From a virus: a DNA stretch of 43,022 nucleotides. The notes under the pieces were generated by a model. The model had not been told where the DNA came from. It made no database searches and worked only from the letters and a program-made list of their open reading frames with translations. The stretch is taken from positions 1 to 43,022 of the IMG/VR virus record IMGVR_UViG_3300031951_000374; one strand, 5' to 3'. Made by a program: the position numbers and the translations under genes. This document shows, one piece after another, positions 12,923-21,241 of this stretch (the first letter of the stretch is position 1; each line of letters begins with the position of its first letter).

Positions 12923-13316
12923 CGAAGAAAAAGCAGCGTTCGATGCGGCAAAAAGTCCTAGTTCTAGTATTCCTAAGACTCCCCGAAACCGAGGGAAAGC
13001 CACCCCGACCGAATCTCAAACCAACTCAATCGTTAATCGTATTGATGAAGCTAGAAAGCTGACTCAATCAACCCAGATCGAGCAAGCCAAAGAGTACGCG
13101 GATGTTGTGACCGACCAGATAACAGCTTTGGCAGCACCGCTTATTGGTTTAGGTTTAGTAGAGAAGGGTATTGATTCGATGAGGGGTGGAGGCAAGATGG
13201 CGACGGCTTTTTTGCTCTCTACAACCAGTACTGGGATAGAGATCGAGAGTGCTTTCGCCCAGACATCCAATACCCTTTCCGATCCCTTGGCACAAGCACT
13301 ACTGACTGGGAGCTAA
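12915..13316 (+). CDS. hypothetical protein with hydrophobic segment (133 aa)
   Basis: The ATG at 12915 overlaps the previous stop. The N-terminal 50 residues are polar and Pro/Ser/Thr-rich, then come a helical stretch (ARKLTQSTQIEQAKEYADVV) and a mildly hydrophobic part (ITALAAPLIGLGLVEKGI) that could touch the membrane. No family is recognised. It belongs to the membrane-module operon. Confidence 0.5.
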   Translation: MNNEEKAAFDAAKSPSSSIPKTPRNRGKATPTESQTNSIVNRIDEARKLTQSTQIEQAKEYADVVTDQITALAAPLIGLGLVEKGIDSMRGGGKMATAFLLSTTSTGIEIESAFAQTSNTLSDPLAQALLTGS

Positions 13317-13321
13317 ATGAC

Positions 13322-14047
13322 ATGTTTGACCCTGCCGCAACACAAGAGGACTTTGAAGAATTGATCGCCGATTCTCCAGTCCCCACCCCTAAGATCGCTA
13401 GCAAACCTCCAAGCCAACTTGCCACTGCGCCCCAAGTCCTCGCGCAGCCAAAGCAAAACTTACTTACCCCAAAGAATCTGATTCTTGCAGGTATGAGTGC
13501 TGCCTGTCTGATTATCGGGGTAATGGCAGTGGCAAGCAGTCAACCCAAACCTGCGGAGCAAATCCTGCCTTACACGCCAAAGACCTTGGCTGATGTAGCT
13601 CCGCAAATCCTAGCCGAGAACAAAGAAAAGCAAGCCCAAACACTTGCTGACTTTAATTCCCTCGCCGAAGAAGGATTGAGGCAGGACGAGAAAGCCGCTA
13701 TCCGCATTCTCGCCGCCAAGTATGTGATCGACGCAAATAAAGCCGTCCAGTCTGGCGACAAGCAATGTTTGCGATCGCCTATTGGATTGGACTGTTACTT
13801 AAATCTCCAAGAAGCCGCATGGAGCGATCGCCGCAAAGCCGCTTCTCTTGCTAAAGATGCTACGCAAATGGTTATTGCGACCACAAACCTTCGTGCGATC
13901 GAATCAGCCAGAGAAGGAAGAGTGGAATTGGTTGAAACCGATCCCGAACTAACCGAGCTGGCCCTGCGAAATCGCTACAACGCGAGGATCGACTTACTAA
14001 ATTCCAGTGCCAACGAGAAAGCTCGCCAACTCAACAAAAAGCTATGA
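13322..14047 (+). CDS. single-pass membrane protein of the transfer-like module (241 aa)
   Basis: A Pro-rich cytoplasmic N-terminus (about 50 residues) is followed by one membrane helix (LILAGMSAACLIIGVMAVAS, about 53-72). An outer region of about 165 helical, charged residues contains a Cys pair near residues 150 and 157 (QCLRSPIGLDC). This bitopic shape resembles the scaffold proteins of type IV-like envelope machines (for example VirB10 or VirB8 shapes), but I see no sequence motif of those families. It overlaps the FtsK-like gene by 4 bases. Confidence 0.5.
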   Translation: MFDPAATQEDFEELIADSPVPTPKIASKPPSQLATAPQVLAQPKQNLLTPKNLILAGMSAACLIIGVMAVASSQPKPAEQILPYTPKTLADVAPQILAENKEKQAQTLADFNSLAEEGLRQDEKAAIRILAAKYVIDANKAVQSGDKQCLRSPIGLDCYLNLQEAAWSDRRKAASLAKDATQMVIATTNLRAIESAREGRVELVETDPELTELALRNRYNARIDLLNSSANEKARQLNKKL

Positions 14048-15402
14048 AAAAGTCAACAATAAATGCTGCACTAGCTCTTAGCTGTTTTGCTTGGCTTGGC
14101 GCTGGAGCATGGTCAGCAATCCCCAAGGACTACTTATTCAAATCTGTTGATGAGTACAGGAGAGTAGATTCAAATGTTAACGATCATGGGCAACAGGCTG
14201 TACTTCAGCCCAGCTCCTATAACAATCCTATTATTACTGCTGGTTTTCTCGCTATGGCGATCGCGTCAGGTATCTGCTTGGCAAGCAACCTTGAAGAAGA
14301 ACAACCCGCAGCTCAAGAAGATGACAAACCTGTAGAGCAGCCTCGCCATAATCAGCAGGTTGCCACGCCAGTAATTATCAAGAACAACAATGTTCAGAGG
14401 ATGTCGGTTCCTCGCCCACAGACTGCTCCTATCGCGAAGAAACCTCAGTTCGATGAGGAATCTTACGTTGACGACGAGCCGATCGCTGTCGCCGAGTACT
14501 CAAAGGGCGTATTTACTGGCGATATCATTGGTGAGATCACAAAAACGACTCTCCACATCTTGATCGCCACAAAGTCTGGCGCTGGCAAGTCCACAACATT
14601 GAATGCTATTATTCAGCGCTTAATGACCGATAAGCCTGAAGCCACATTCAATATTGTTGATCCTAAGACTACTGACTGGTTCGGGTTACAGCAATCGACC
14701 GACATTGTTACCTACCTCAACCAAGACACCCCTTCCGAACAGCTTGATGCAGCGCTAGAGGCTATTAACAAGACTTACGCCAAGCTGAAAGCAAGAAGAA
14801 AGGCTGTTCAGAAGGCGTTGAGAGAAGGCAAACCAGTACCAAAATTCTCCCAACACTATCTCATCCTTGACGAGTGGTACAAAGTTTACGCCGATATCGT
14901 GCGCCTTAAAAGGGTTGACGAATTTGCTGAACCCTTGGGCGAGATCATCTCGATGGGTAGGGAACTAGGTATTCAGTTAATACTTGTTTCAATCTCCCAT
15001 CTTTGCGGAGAGATCGGGTTTAGTGGTCCTGCCCGTGAATGTTTCTCGGTATTGGCTCAGGGTCGTGTCGGCGAAAACAACGATGTTGGCTACGCCCCTA
15101 TCGTTAGGGCGCTGAAAGACTCTTACTTATTTCAAGACAAAGCCCAAAGATTATTGCTTGAGCAACAACTTAATCAAGCGATCGCTATGGCGAAGAAAGA
15201 AGGCGATCGCCCCGTAATGCTCATAACAATGGGTATTCCAAGAATTGCGTTGGGACCAGATCTTAAACATCTAAATGGCTTCAGGTTCGATTTCGAGGAA
15301 TCGGAAGACGCTGAAGAATCGGTGGAGGACACTATGGAGGAACTCGATAGAATCCTCGCGATCGGTAAAGACAATGTAGTGCCGTTTGCTAGAACGGCTT
15401 AA
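14044..15402 (+). CDS. membrane-anchored FtsK/SpoIIIE-like DNA translocase ATPase (452 aa)
   Basis: Two N-terminal membrane helices (about 7-26 and 63-81) precede a linker and an ATPase domain. Walker A is IATKSGAGKST (175-184), then comes FNIVDPKTTDWFG, the position of the FtsK IDPK motif. Walker B is HYLILDEW (271-278), and an SMGRELGIQLILVSISH stretch matches the FtsK GRxxGIHLILATQ motif. The family pumps double-stranded DNA through membranes. At 452 residues it lacks the gamma DNA-reading domain of chromosomal FtsK. Neighbours are membrane proteins and a peptidoglycan hydrolase, which suggests DNA transfer across the envelope. A VirD4-type coupling protein is the alternative. Confidence 0.78.
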   Translation: MKKSTINAALALSCFAWLGAGAWSAIPKDYLFKSVDEYRRVDSNVNDHGQQAVLQPSSYNNPIITAGFLAMAIASGICLASNLEEEQPAAQEDDKPVEQPRHNQQVATPVIIKNNNVQRMSVPRPQTAPIAKKPQFDEESYVDDEPIAVAEYSKGVFTGDIIGEITKTTLHILIATKSGAGKSTTLNAIIQRLMTDKPEATFNIVDPKTTDWFGLQQSTDIVTYLNQDTPSEQLDAALEAINKTYAKLKARRKAVQKALREGKPVPKFSQHYLILDEWYKVYADIVRLKRVDEFAEPLGEIISMGRELGIQLILVSISHLCGEIGFSGPARECFSVLAQGRVGENNDVGYAPIVRALKDSYLFQDKAQRLLLEQQLNQAIAMAKKEGDRPVMLITMGIPRIALGPDLKHLNGFRFDFEESEDAEESVEDTMEELDRILAIGKDNVVPFARTA

Positions 15403-15407
15403 AACTC

Positions 15408-15923
15408 ATGAATGCAGGAAATATGCCGCCACAGGGCGGTGGAGGAGGAAAATCAATGAAAACAGCAGATCCAGACGCTTATGGTATTGTTTACGGAAAG
15501 AAAGGGTCGGCAGCGATCGACTATGACGGCGACGGAAAGGCAGATAATCGAGGCTCTGGAGAGGCTCCTTTATGGCTCGTTGATGCAAAGCATTGGTGGT
15601 CTATTGTTGTCGCTTTTCGAGCCCTATTATCTGCGGCTTGGCATAATAAATTTCATGCAGTAATGTTATTCTTCGCCTTGCTGGGCATCATCCCTGCGGC
15701 GTGGATGGGAGGCTTAGCTTTGTTTGCGTCGAACGCTAGACAGCTAACAAACGCAGAAGCGGGTGGATTATCAGGTGCGATCGGCAATAACCTAGTTGTA
15801 AACATCAAAGGAGCAGTCTCCGCTCCAGCTTCAGCTATTTACGATAAGTCCGTTGCTGATAACCTAAAAGCCAGTAATGACATCGCCCTCTCACCTCGCG
15901 AAGAAAGAGCAAATCGCCGCTAA
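15408..15923 (+). CDS. membrane protein with EF-hand-like loop (171 aa)
   Basis: The N-terminal region carries DYDGDGKADNRG, a calcium-binding-like DxDGDGxxD loop. A membrane helix follows (AVMLFFALLGIIPAAWMGGL, about 84-105), then a Gly/Ala-rich region. An ATG at 15456 has a strong Shine-Dalgarno (GGAGGAGG eight bases before), so the true protein may start there (155 aa), and the Gly run of the longer form may only be its ribosome site. It lies between the translocase and the hydrolase genes in the operon. Confidence 0.55.
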   Translation: MNAGNMPPQGGGGGKSMKTADPDAYGIVYGKKGSAAIDYDGDGKADNRGSGEAPLWLVDAKHWWSIVVAFRALLSAAWHNKFHAVMLFFALLGIIPAAWMGGLALFASNARQLTNAEAGGLSGAIGNNLVVNIKGAVSAPASAIYDKSVADNLKASNDIALSPREERANRR

Positions 15924-15927
15924 ACCA

Positions 15928-16419
15928 ATGAAAAAATGTGACATAGCGATAGACGCATTGTTGCTAGGTGCGCTTATCGCTATTTTTTTTAATCTCCCAG
16001 AAGAAGGCTACCTTGCTTTCGTAGATCTCCGCCCGATCGCGGAGACGCAGCTAGCAAAAGTACTCGATGGCAACACTGAAGACTGCCTTACCACCCCCTC
16101 TCAAACAACACCTGTACCAATGAGTCAAGCCCTCAAGCTTGAAGGCAAAACAACAAGACAGGTACTCAAAGAATTTCCTAACTATTTTTGCGAAGGTAAG
16201 AAAGGAACCGTCTCCTACATCAAGTTCCTAACAGACTCAAGCAAGCAGCTATATGTGCAGATTGATAAAACTTTAGACGAGCCCATTAAGTATGGTTTTA
16301 CTAAGCCAGAAGCAGTCAGTCCTGCCACCACAACCAAAGCTAGAAGAACTTCCGAAGCCGGATCAGTTTTATTACCACGAGAATCTCAGAAAGAGGGAAG
16401 CTCGTTGGAGAGGCGCTAA
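15928..16419 (+). CDS. exported or membrane-anchored protein (163 aa)
   Basis: The start at 15928 gives MKKCDIAIDALLLGALIAIF, a signal-anchor helix, followed by an extracytoplasmic region with two Cys (EDCLTTP and NYFCEGKKG) that could form a disulfide. The frame is open to an ATG at 15877, overlapping the previous gene. It overlaps the hydrolase gene by 128 bases. The family is unknown; it is part of the envelope module. Confidence 0.5.
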   Translation: MKKCDIAIDALLLGALIAIFFNLPEEGYLAFVDLRPIAETQLAKVLDGNTEDCLTTPSQTTPVPMSQALKLEGKTTRQVLKEFPNYFCEGKKGTVSYIKFLTDSSKQLYVQIDKTLDEPIKYGFTKPEAVSPATTTKARRTSEAGSVLLPRESQKEGSSLERR

Positions 16420-17440
16420 ACTTTTAGCGATCGCATTGCTTGGTGTCGCGATCGCCTATAAACCAGCCAATGATTCAGTGAAGTGGGCATACAGATTTCT
16501 AGGATTTCCTACTACCGCTAAACCATCCCTCGAAGTTAACTTTAAGCCCGATGAAGACTTCAATGCGCCACTAAAGGTTGGAGATAAAGTTCTAAGTTAT
16601 GAAGTCACTTCTGGCTTTGGTAAGAGAGAAAAGCCATGCCCATCATGTAGCGAAGACCACAAAGGCGTTGACATCGCAACTCCAGTTGGAACTCCTGTTT
16701 ACGCGATCGGGAAACTAGGTTCTAAAAGTAGCTTTCATGACGGTTTTGTAGATGTTGCTTGCCCGTTCAACCCATTTAATCCACCAGAAGGGATGGCAGC
16801 TTATGTAACCAGTCCCCTGTTGCCCGAATATGAAATCGAGCTATTCCACCTAAATGAATGTTATTCAGGTAGACATCCCGTTGGATCAATGATTGCCAAG
16901 TCTGGAAATTCGGGAGCGTCTAGCGGTCCACACCTGCATGTCGGAGTTAAGCTCAAGGGCGAGTTGATTGATCCTCCGAGAGGTATTGTGTCTTGGTTGT
17001 TACAAGGGAAAGAGCCGACTAAGGCTCCAACCAAACCTGTTGTCGAGAGACTTCGTAATGCGATCGCTGGTCAAGAATCAAACCACGACCATAAAGCTAT
17101 TAATGCAGATAGCGGCGCATTGGGTTACGGGCAGATAATGCCTGATAACATCAAATCGTGGAGTACTCAATGCCTTGGCTCCCCATTAACCGAACAGGAA
17201 TTCCTTAAAGACAAGACTAAGCAGGTCAAGATCATTGACTGCAAGCTAGAGGAAGCCTTAAAACAGGTCGCGCCGACATCAAAATCCGAAGAAGAACAAA
17301 TTCGGAAAGCTGCTTCGATTTGGTATTCGGGAGATCCGTCTCTATTCAACAACGCTCGCCCCCAAACCTATGGAGGTAACTCCTACCCCAGTATTGCCGA
17401 GTATACAGAAACTGTTTATAAGAGGTTTAAAAAGCAATGA
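16292..17440 (+). CDS. bifunctional cell-wall hydrolase: M23 endopeptidase plus lytic transglycosylase (382 aa)
   Basis: A membrane helix at about 43-56 (KLLAIALLGVAIAY) anchors the protein. An M23 (LytM) domain spans about 100-235, with SGFGKRE, HKGVDIATP (zinc ligands H123, D127) and SGPHLHVGV (H214, H216). A goose-lysozyme/SLT-like domain follows from about 250, with GQESNHDHKAIN (catalytic Glu262) and GALGYGQIMP. It cuts both peptide and glycan bonds of peptidoglycan. Operon context points to a VirB1-like role in opening the wall for a transfer or injection machine. A phage lysin is less likely given the N-terminal anchor. It overlaps dnaN by 4 bases. Confidence 0.85.
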   Translation: MVLLSQKQSVLPPQPKLEELPKPDQFYYHENLRKREARWRGAKLLAIALLGVAIAYKPANDSVKWAYRFLGFPTTAKPSLEVNFKPDEDFNAPLKVGDKVLSYEVTSGFGKREKPCPSCSEDHKGVDIATPVGTPVYAIGKLGSKSSFHDGFVDVACPFNPFNPPEGMAAYVTSPLLPEYEIELFHLNECYSGRHPVGSMIAKSGNSGASSGPHLHVGVKLKGELIDPPRGIVSWLLQGKEPTKAPTKPVVERLRNAIAGQESNHDHKAINADSGALGYGQIMPDNIKSWSTQCLGSPLTEQEFLKDKTKQVKIIDCKLEEALKQVAPTSKSEEEQIRKAASIWYSGDPSLFNNARPQTYGGNSYPSIAEYTETVYKRFKKQ

Positions 17441-18627
17441 CAAAAATGCAACTAACAATTCCCCTTAAAACATTAAAATCGATGGTGGACGCGGTAAAAG
17501 AAGCTGTTCCCAAGTCACCACCACAAGAAGTACTAACAAACTTCCGACTCGAAGCCAAGAACAATCTCTTCACCATCACAGCTACGGACTTAAAGTTGGG
17601 GCTAATCCGTCGAGAAGACTGCAACGATATTAAGGAAGAAGGGGCGATCGCATTCAACGCCAAGCGATTCTCCGACGCGGTAAAATCTCTCAAAGGCGAA
17701 GAAATTTTAATCAGGGTATCCGAAGGTATTGCCACTATTAAGTGCGGCAAGAGTAAAATCTCACTACCGACCATTAGCGCCGACTCATACCCAAGCACTC
17801 CCAAGATTACTGATGCCGACACCTTTGCGATCGCCACAGATATACTGCGGGACGGTATTGCGGCTACCTTGAAGCTTGTATCTAACGACGAAACCAAGCC
17901 TGCACTTGCGGGTGTGAACTTAGCGGAGTACGACGAAATCGTTGATGGCGAAGACGATTCAACCAGATTCCTGTCTTTTACGGCAACCGATGGCTATCGA
18001 GGCTCTTGTATCAGGTTCGTCCACCCCGAATTGAGCGAGAAGCTGATTAATGTAACGATACCTGCGCGATCGCTCAAAGAGGTGTTGCACATCACCCAAG
18101 CCGAGACGGAGGTAAGCTTGGCTAACAACCATATCTGGTTTCATAGTCACGCTCTGACCGTTATTTCGCCGCTAATCGCACAGCCATTTCCGCCAGTGAG
18201 ATCAATCCTTGTTGACGTGAGACTTAAACAGATGTCTGGGTCTGTAAAGTGCGATCGCAAAGAACTGATTAGCAGTCTAAAGACCGTTGCCTCACTATGC
18301 GAAGGCGAAATTACCAGCTATTTGGTTGACATTACTATCAAGGGTGATGAACTGATACTTGTTGCCGAAGTTGCGGGTGTGGGCAGAGTGGAAGAATCGC
18401 TGCCATGCGATGTTGGCGTGTCAGGATTTGCTGCTCGGTTCAACATAAAATACTTGCAGCATATCTTGGATACCACAAACTCAAAACACGTTAAGCTGGA
18501 GGTATACGAGGGGACTCGACCATTGGTAATGGTTAGCCCATGCGACGGAGTGGAGCAGGAGTCTTTTTTGACATCAGTGATTATGCCCAAGAAATTTCAA
18601 GAGGAAGAAGATGACGAAGAAGATTGA
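17437..18627 (+). CDS. dnaN: DNA polymerase III beta subunit (sliding clamp)-like protein (396 aa)
   Basis: Length and layout fit the three-domain clamp: TIPLKTLKSMVDAVKEAVP at the start, then FTITATDLKLGLIR, then SLPTISADSYPSTP and FATDILRDGIAATLKLVSND at the second domain. The last residues (VIMPKKFQ) correspond to the family end (usually MPMR), followed by an extra acidic tail (EEEDDEED). A private clamp would recruit polymerase, MTase or ligase to the replicon. It overlaps the hydrolase gene by 4 bases and the ParB-like gene by 17, so it is co-expressed with the envelope module, an unusual pairing. Confidence 0.85.
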   Translation: MTKMQLTIPLKTLKSMVDAVKEAVPKSPPQEVLTNFRLEAKNNLFTITATDLKLGLIRREDCNDIKEEGAIAFNAKRFSDAVKSLKGEEILIRVSEGIATIKCGKSKISLPTISADSYPSTPKITDADTFAIATDILRDGIAATLKLVSNDETKPALAGVNLAEYDEIVDGEDDSTRFLSFTATDGYRGSCIRFVHPELSEKLINVTIPARSLKEVLHITQAETEVSLANNHIWFHSHALTVISPLIAQPFPPVRSILVDVRLKQMSGSVKCDRKELISSLKTVASLCEGEITSYLVDITIKGDELILVAEVAGVGRVEESLPCDVGVSGFAARFNIKYLQHILDTTNSKHVKLEVYEGTRPLVMVSPCDGVEQESFLTSVIMPKKFQEEEDDEED

Positions 18628-19255
18628 TTATTCGCTGCCGATCGCTCAGCGAATCAAGATTGAGCGCAGTGTAAGAATTGAAACCTCAAAAATTCACCCG
18701 AATAATTGGAACGCCAATTTTTTAACCCCCAAAGCCCAAAGAGCACTTGGAGGGAGTATGAAGTTGTTCACGCAGGTTGCCGAGATACTTGTCCGTCCTC
18801 ACCCTTTTATTGAGGGCGAATACGAAATCATTGATGGTGAGCATCGGTATATCGAGAACCTCGAATATTTGCTATGCCACGTTATTACAGGACTAACGGA
18901 TGAAGAATGCCAGTTATTAACGCATGCCTCGCACGGATATGGCGAGCATGAACCAGTTAAGCTAAGTAAGTCGCTTAGAGATATTGAAGCAGCGTTAGGC
19001 GATCGCACCTTTCAGCCCATCCCCTATACAAAAGAAGATATCTCCAAGATGTTAGAACTTGCCAAAGAGAAGGCTCCTCCCGAAGCCAGTGACGAATTCA
19101 CTCGAATGATCTTTAGTGTTCCTACGGACGCTGTGGAGATCGTGAGGGCAGCGCTGGAAAAGGTAATGCAGGAGGCTAATATCGAGGGCGAAAATTATTC
19201 CGTCAAGATGGGGCGATCGCTTGAGTATTTATGTGCTGATTATTATGGAGGCTAA
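18611..19255 (+). CDS. ParB/Srx-fold protein (214 aa)
   Basis: The N-terminal half has the ParB nuclease-fold pattern: SKIHPNNWNANFL, GGSMKLFTQVAEILVRPH and EYEIIDGEHRYIENL, the last being the conserved DGxHR box. The usual ParB helix-turn-helix is not clear. In phages such proteins lie near terminase genes and can be nicking or regulatory enzymes. The true partition partner of parA is probably the ribbon-helix-helix protein at 7110, so this one likely has another function. The start has GAGG upstream. Confidence 0.75.
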   Translation: MTKKIDYSLPIAQRIKIERSVRIETSKIHPNNWNANFLTPKAQRALGGSMKLFTQVAEILVRPHPFIEGEYEIIDGEHRYIENLEYLLCHVITGLTDEECQLLTHASHGYGEHEPVKLSKSLRDIEAALGDRTFQPIPYTKEDISKMLELAKEKAPPEASDEFTRMIFSVPTDAVEIVRAALEKVMQEANIEGENYSVKMGRSLEYLCADYYGG

Positions 19256-19259
19256 AGCT

Positions 19260-19871
19260 ATGTTTACCGAGCAGATTTGGAGATCCAAATGTATAGACTC
19301 TACTATGCGTAGATTCGGGATTGAGATACCCAAGGAAGTTGCCGATGCGATCGCCTGCCTAGATAGAGATGAACTACATCGCTTAATAGAGCTTTTAAAC
19401 CTAGCTGTTTGGCTTGAGTTGTATGAAGAAAAGTGGGAAGAGTTTCCTGCTTCATCCGCATGGATTGCGGCAAACAAGTTCCTCGAAATCCAAACAGATC
19501 AAAGGATTTGGTTGGCGCTTCTAAAGGTATTGGTTGGGCTTTTACAATATTACGGAGATCAAATGTACGAGAATTTATTAAAAGAAGGCGAAACAGTCGA
19601 GCGGCTAAATCTTGGTGGCTGGATTGTTTTGTCAAATCTATTGGCGATCGGTGACGAAGTTATCATTGATTACGATAGCTACTACCCTCAATTATTCGTG
19701 GAGCCAGTCAGGGCAACGATTACCAATATAAGCTCCAACAATCTACTGAAGATAGATTTGCAGACAGAAGGAGCTAAGAGCGAGCGTGGCAGTCTTTGGC
19801 CAACAGGAGAACACCCATACTGGCTGGATTGTAAGTTTCAGTGCAAGAAAATTGTAAAACAGGTCAATTAG
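19260..19871 (+). CDS. hypothetical helical protein (203 aa)
   Basis: The ATG at 19260 follows GGAGG nine bases upstream, which decides the start. The N-terminal part is helical (EVADAIACLDRDELHRLIEL). The C-terminal part resembles a small beta domain (GDEVIIDYDSYYPQLFVEPV). No family is recognised. It is the last gene of the plus-strand operon before a 700-bp spacer. Confidence 0.5.
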   Translation: MFTEQIWRSKCIDSTMRRFGIEIPKEVADAIACLDRDELHRLIELLNLAVWLELYEEKWEEFPASSAWIAANKFLEIQTDQRIWLALLKVLVGLLQYYGDQMYENLLKEGETVERLNLGGWIVLSNLLAIGDEVIIDYDSYYPQLFVEPVRATITNISSNNLLKIDLQTEGAKSERGSLWPTGEHPYWLDCKFQCKKIVKQVN

Positions 19872-19886
19872 TTCGGATCGGAATCC

Positions 19887-19898
19887 CACAATATTGTG
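19887..19898. promoter_or_regulatory. 12-bp palindrome CACAATATTGTG
   Basis: A perfect palindrome at the start of the spacer, followed by TTAGAATTGC, which could be a -10 region (TAGAAT). It may be an operator for the RNA or small gene downstream. Confidence 0.35.
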
Positions 19899-19921
19899 TT
19901 AGAATTGCATTGCGATCGCTT

Positions 19922-19978
19922 AGTACGGTAGTTCACTACTACCCCGTGAGAGGGGGTCCCGAAAAGGACTTCTGTACT
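19922..19978 (+). ncRNA. candidate structured RNA: three hairpins closed by a stem
   Basis: AGTAC (19922-19926) pairs with GTACT (19974-19978). Inside are hairpins GTAG/CTAC (19928-19939), ACCCC/GGGGT (19941-19957) and GTCC/GGAC (19956-19969; it shares two bases with the preceding one). The result is a cloverleaf-like outline, but it is too short and lacks tRNA consensus bases. It precedes a small open frame at 19999 and could be a leader element. Confidence 0.35.
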
Positions 19979-19998
19979 TGCGGATTAGGGTAATAGCT

Positions 19999-20163
19999 AT
20001 GCGATCACAACTAACGCAACTGAGCGGCGCGGTTGAAACATTACTTCGTGGGATAACGACCTTAGTATGCAGCGATTCGCAAGTCGATGGGGATATGAAG
20101 CCCAAAGATATCAGAGGCAGCGATCGCACTCAATCAACCGTGGTAACACACAAGCACCTTTAA
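19999..20163 (+). CDS. possible small protein (54 aa)
   Basis: An open frame from the ATG at 19999 (MRSQLTQLSGAVETLLRGIT) has AGGG nine bases upstream and ends HKHL. The N-terminal helix is plausible, but there is no homology signal and the gene could be chance. It follows the structured RNA candidate. Confidence 0.3.
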   Translation: MRSQLTQLSGAVETLLRGITTLVCSDSQVDGDMKPKDIRGSDRTQSTVVTHKHL

Positions 20164-20573
20164 GCCCCTGTGTCGGCAAATGCCAGACATGGTGCTGGCG
20201 GTTGATTACTCTACTACTTTCTTGTCCAGAGAAAGTGCGGATAGAGAAATCTATCTACTATGCGATCGCGCTTAGAGCAGATCAAGTGTTGGTGCAAGCC
20301 CAAAGGTCTAGGGAGTGGATAGTCCCTTATAATCCTTCAGCCTAATCGAAAGATTGAAAGTCAGATCCTCCTTGTCCTAAGCGCGATTGTATAAAAGTTT
20401 ATTAGTAATTGTTCTTTCAAAACTAATTACTTGGCGCTCAAAACACCATTCGCAAAAACATCAGTTGAATCAATAGCTAAGCCAGAGATACACGCACCGC
20501 GTATATTGTCGAAGGCAGTGCTTGAAGGTTTAACTGGTGGTTTTTAATCTTTATCAAGCATCTGAGGAGGATT

Positions 20574-20915
20574 ATGGAAACACTATATCTAGGCATCCCG
20601 TTGAGTGATTGGTTTAAATATCATCCGCCCACAACCGAGGATAGAAAAGCTAAGCACGAAGCGGTTAACAAATTTAGCTTGACTTTAGCGCAAAGTATTG
20701 ATTGTCTTGAGTGGGGCGAAATCCTTAATGCGACGATCGCGCAAACTATAGGACTGTTTGACAATCCAACAAAAGAGTCCACAGTCAAGATTATTGAGTG
20801 GATTTTAAATCTACGCGATCAGCTAGAAGCGGAATCAAACCCTGAAAATAAAATGATGTTGATTCAGCAGATCAGGATGTTCGCCAATCAAGCCGTAACT
20901 TTTGAGAGTCTATAG
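20574..20915 (+). CDS. Acb2-like protein (putative anti-CBASS cyclic nucleotide sponge)
   Basis: The start has GAGGAGG upstream. The N-terminal part FKYHPPTTEDRKAKHEAVNK matches the pattern of the Acb2/DUF7681 family (aromatic-x-HPPTxE, then a helix with His/Tyr and Ala/Val, as in T4 Vs.4). The C-terminal NKMMLIQQIRMFANQAVTF matches the family end, where a mWAN(A/Q)xxxF pattern is typical. Acb2 proteins bind cyclic oligonucleotide signals and block CBASS immunity. An extra stretch of about 30 residues in the middle (WGEILNATIAQTIGLFDN) is longer than usual but Vs.4 also has an insertion there. The call rests on pattern memory. Confidence 0.5.
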   Translation: METLYLGIPLSDWFKYHPPTTEDRKAKHEAVNKFSLTLAQSIDCLEWGEILNATIAQTIGLFDNPTKESTVKIIEWILNLRDQLEAESNPENKMMLIQQIRMFANQAVTFESL

Positions 20916-20976
20916 CTTGAAGTTTGTCGTTAATATGCGATCGCCTAACAAGCTTGCCGTTAATAATAAGCAAAAT

Positions 20977-21210
20977 ATGATATACAAGCTAAAGACAATT
21001 CTAAAACGCCTCGGCAGATATACTCCCCAAGAAGGCGATCGCGTAATCTGCCTATACCCTGGCAACGGCAAATATGGGCTTGAGGCAACCGTAGAAACAG
21101 TGGCGATCGCTTGTGAGAGATTATGGATTCGTTTTGATGATGGAGAGTTAATTCCATTTTCTTTTGATAATGTGGTGTTATGCGATCGCTATTACCACGA
21201 AATCGGCTAG
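20977..21210 (+). CDS. small beta-barrel-like protein (77 aa)
   Basis: The core GDRVICLYPGNGKYGLEATV and RLWIRFDDGELIPFSF look like a small SH3/KOW-type barrel. The frame is open further upstream (ATG 20935), but neither start has a ribosome site. It lies between the Acb2-like gene and the small terminase. The function is unknown. Confidence 0.4.
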   Translation: MIYKLKTILKRLGRYTPQEGDRVICLYPGNGKYGLEATVETVAIACERLWIRFDDGELIPFSFDNVVLCDRYYHEIG

Positions 21211-21241
21211 AATCTGCGTTAGGACATGCTTTCGTCGATAC

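Larger units (their letters stand above)
19872..20573. other. 700-bp spacer before the terminase region
   Basis: Apart from the palindrome, the structured RNA candidate and the small open frame at 19999-20163, I see no supported gene. A 31-codon frame at 20180-20275 (MPDMVLAVDYSTTFLSR) and an inverted AGTAATT/AATTACT pair around 20400-20430 are present. A strong ribosome site (GAGGAGG) at the end belongs to the next gene. The spacer may hold the promoter of the terminase group. Confidence 0.45.

Noticed and set aside
18611-19255. ParB partner of the 6485 ParA
   Set aside because: It is 11 kb away and in another operon, and ParA already has an overlapping ribbon-helix-helix partner gene. It was kept as a ParB-fold protein of other function.
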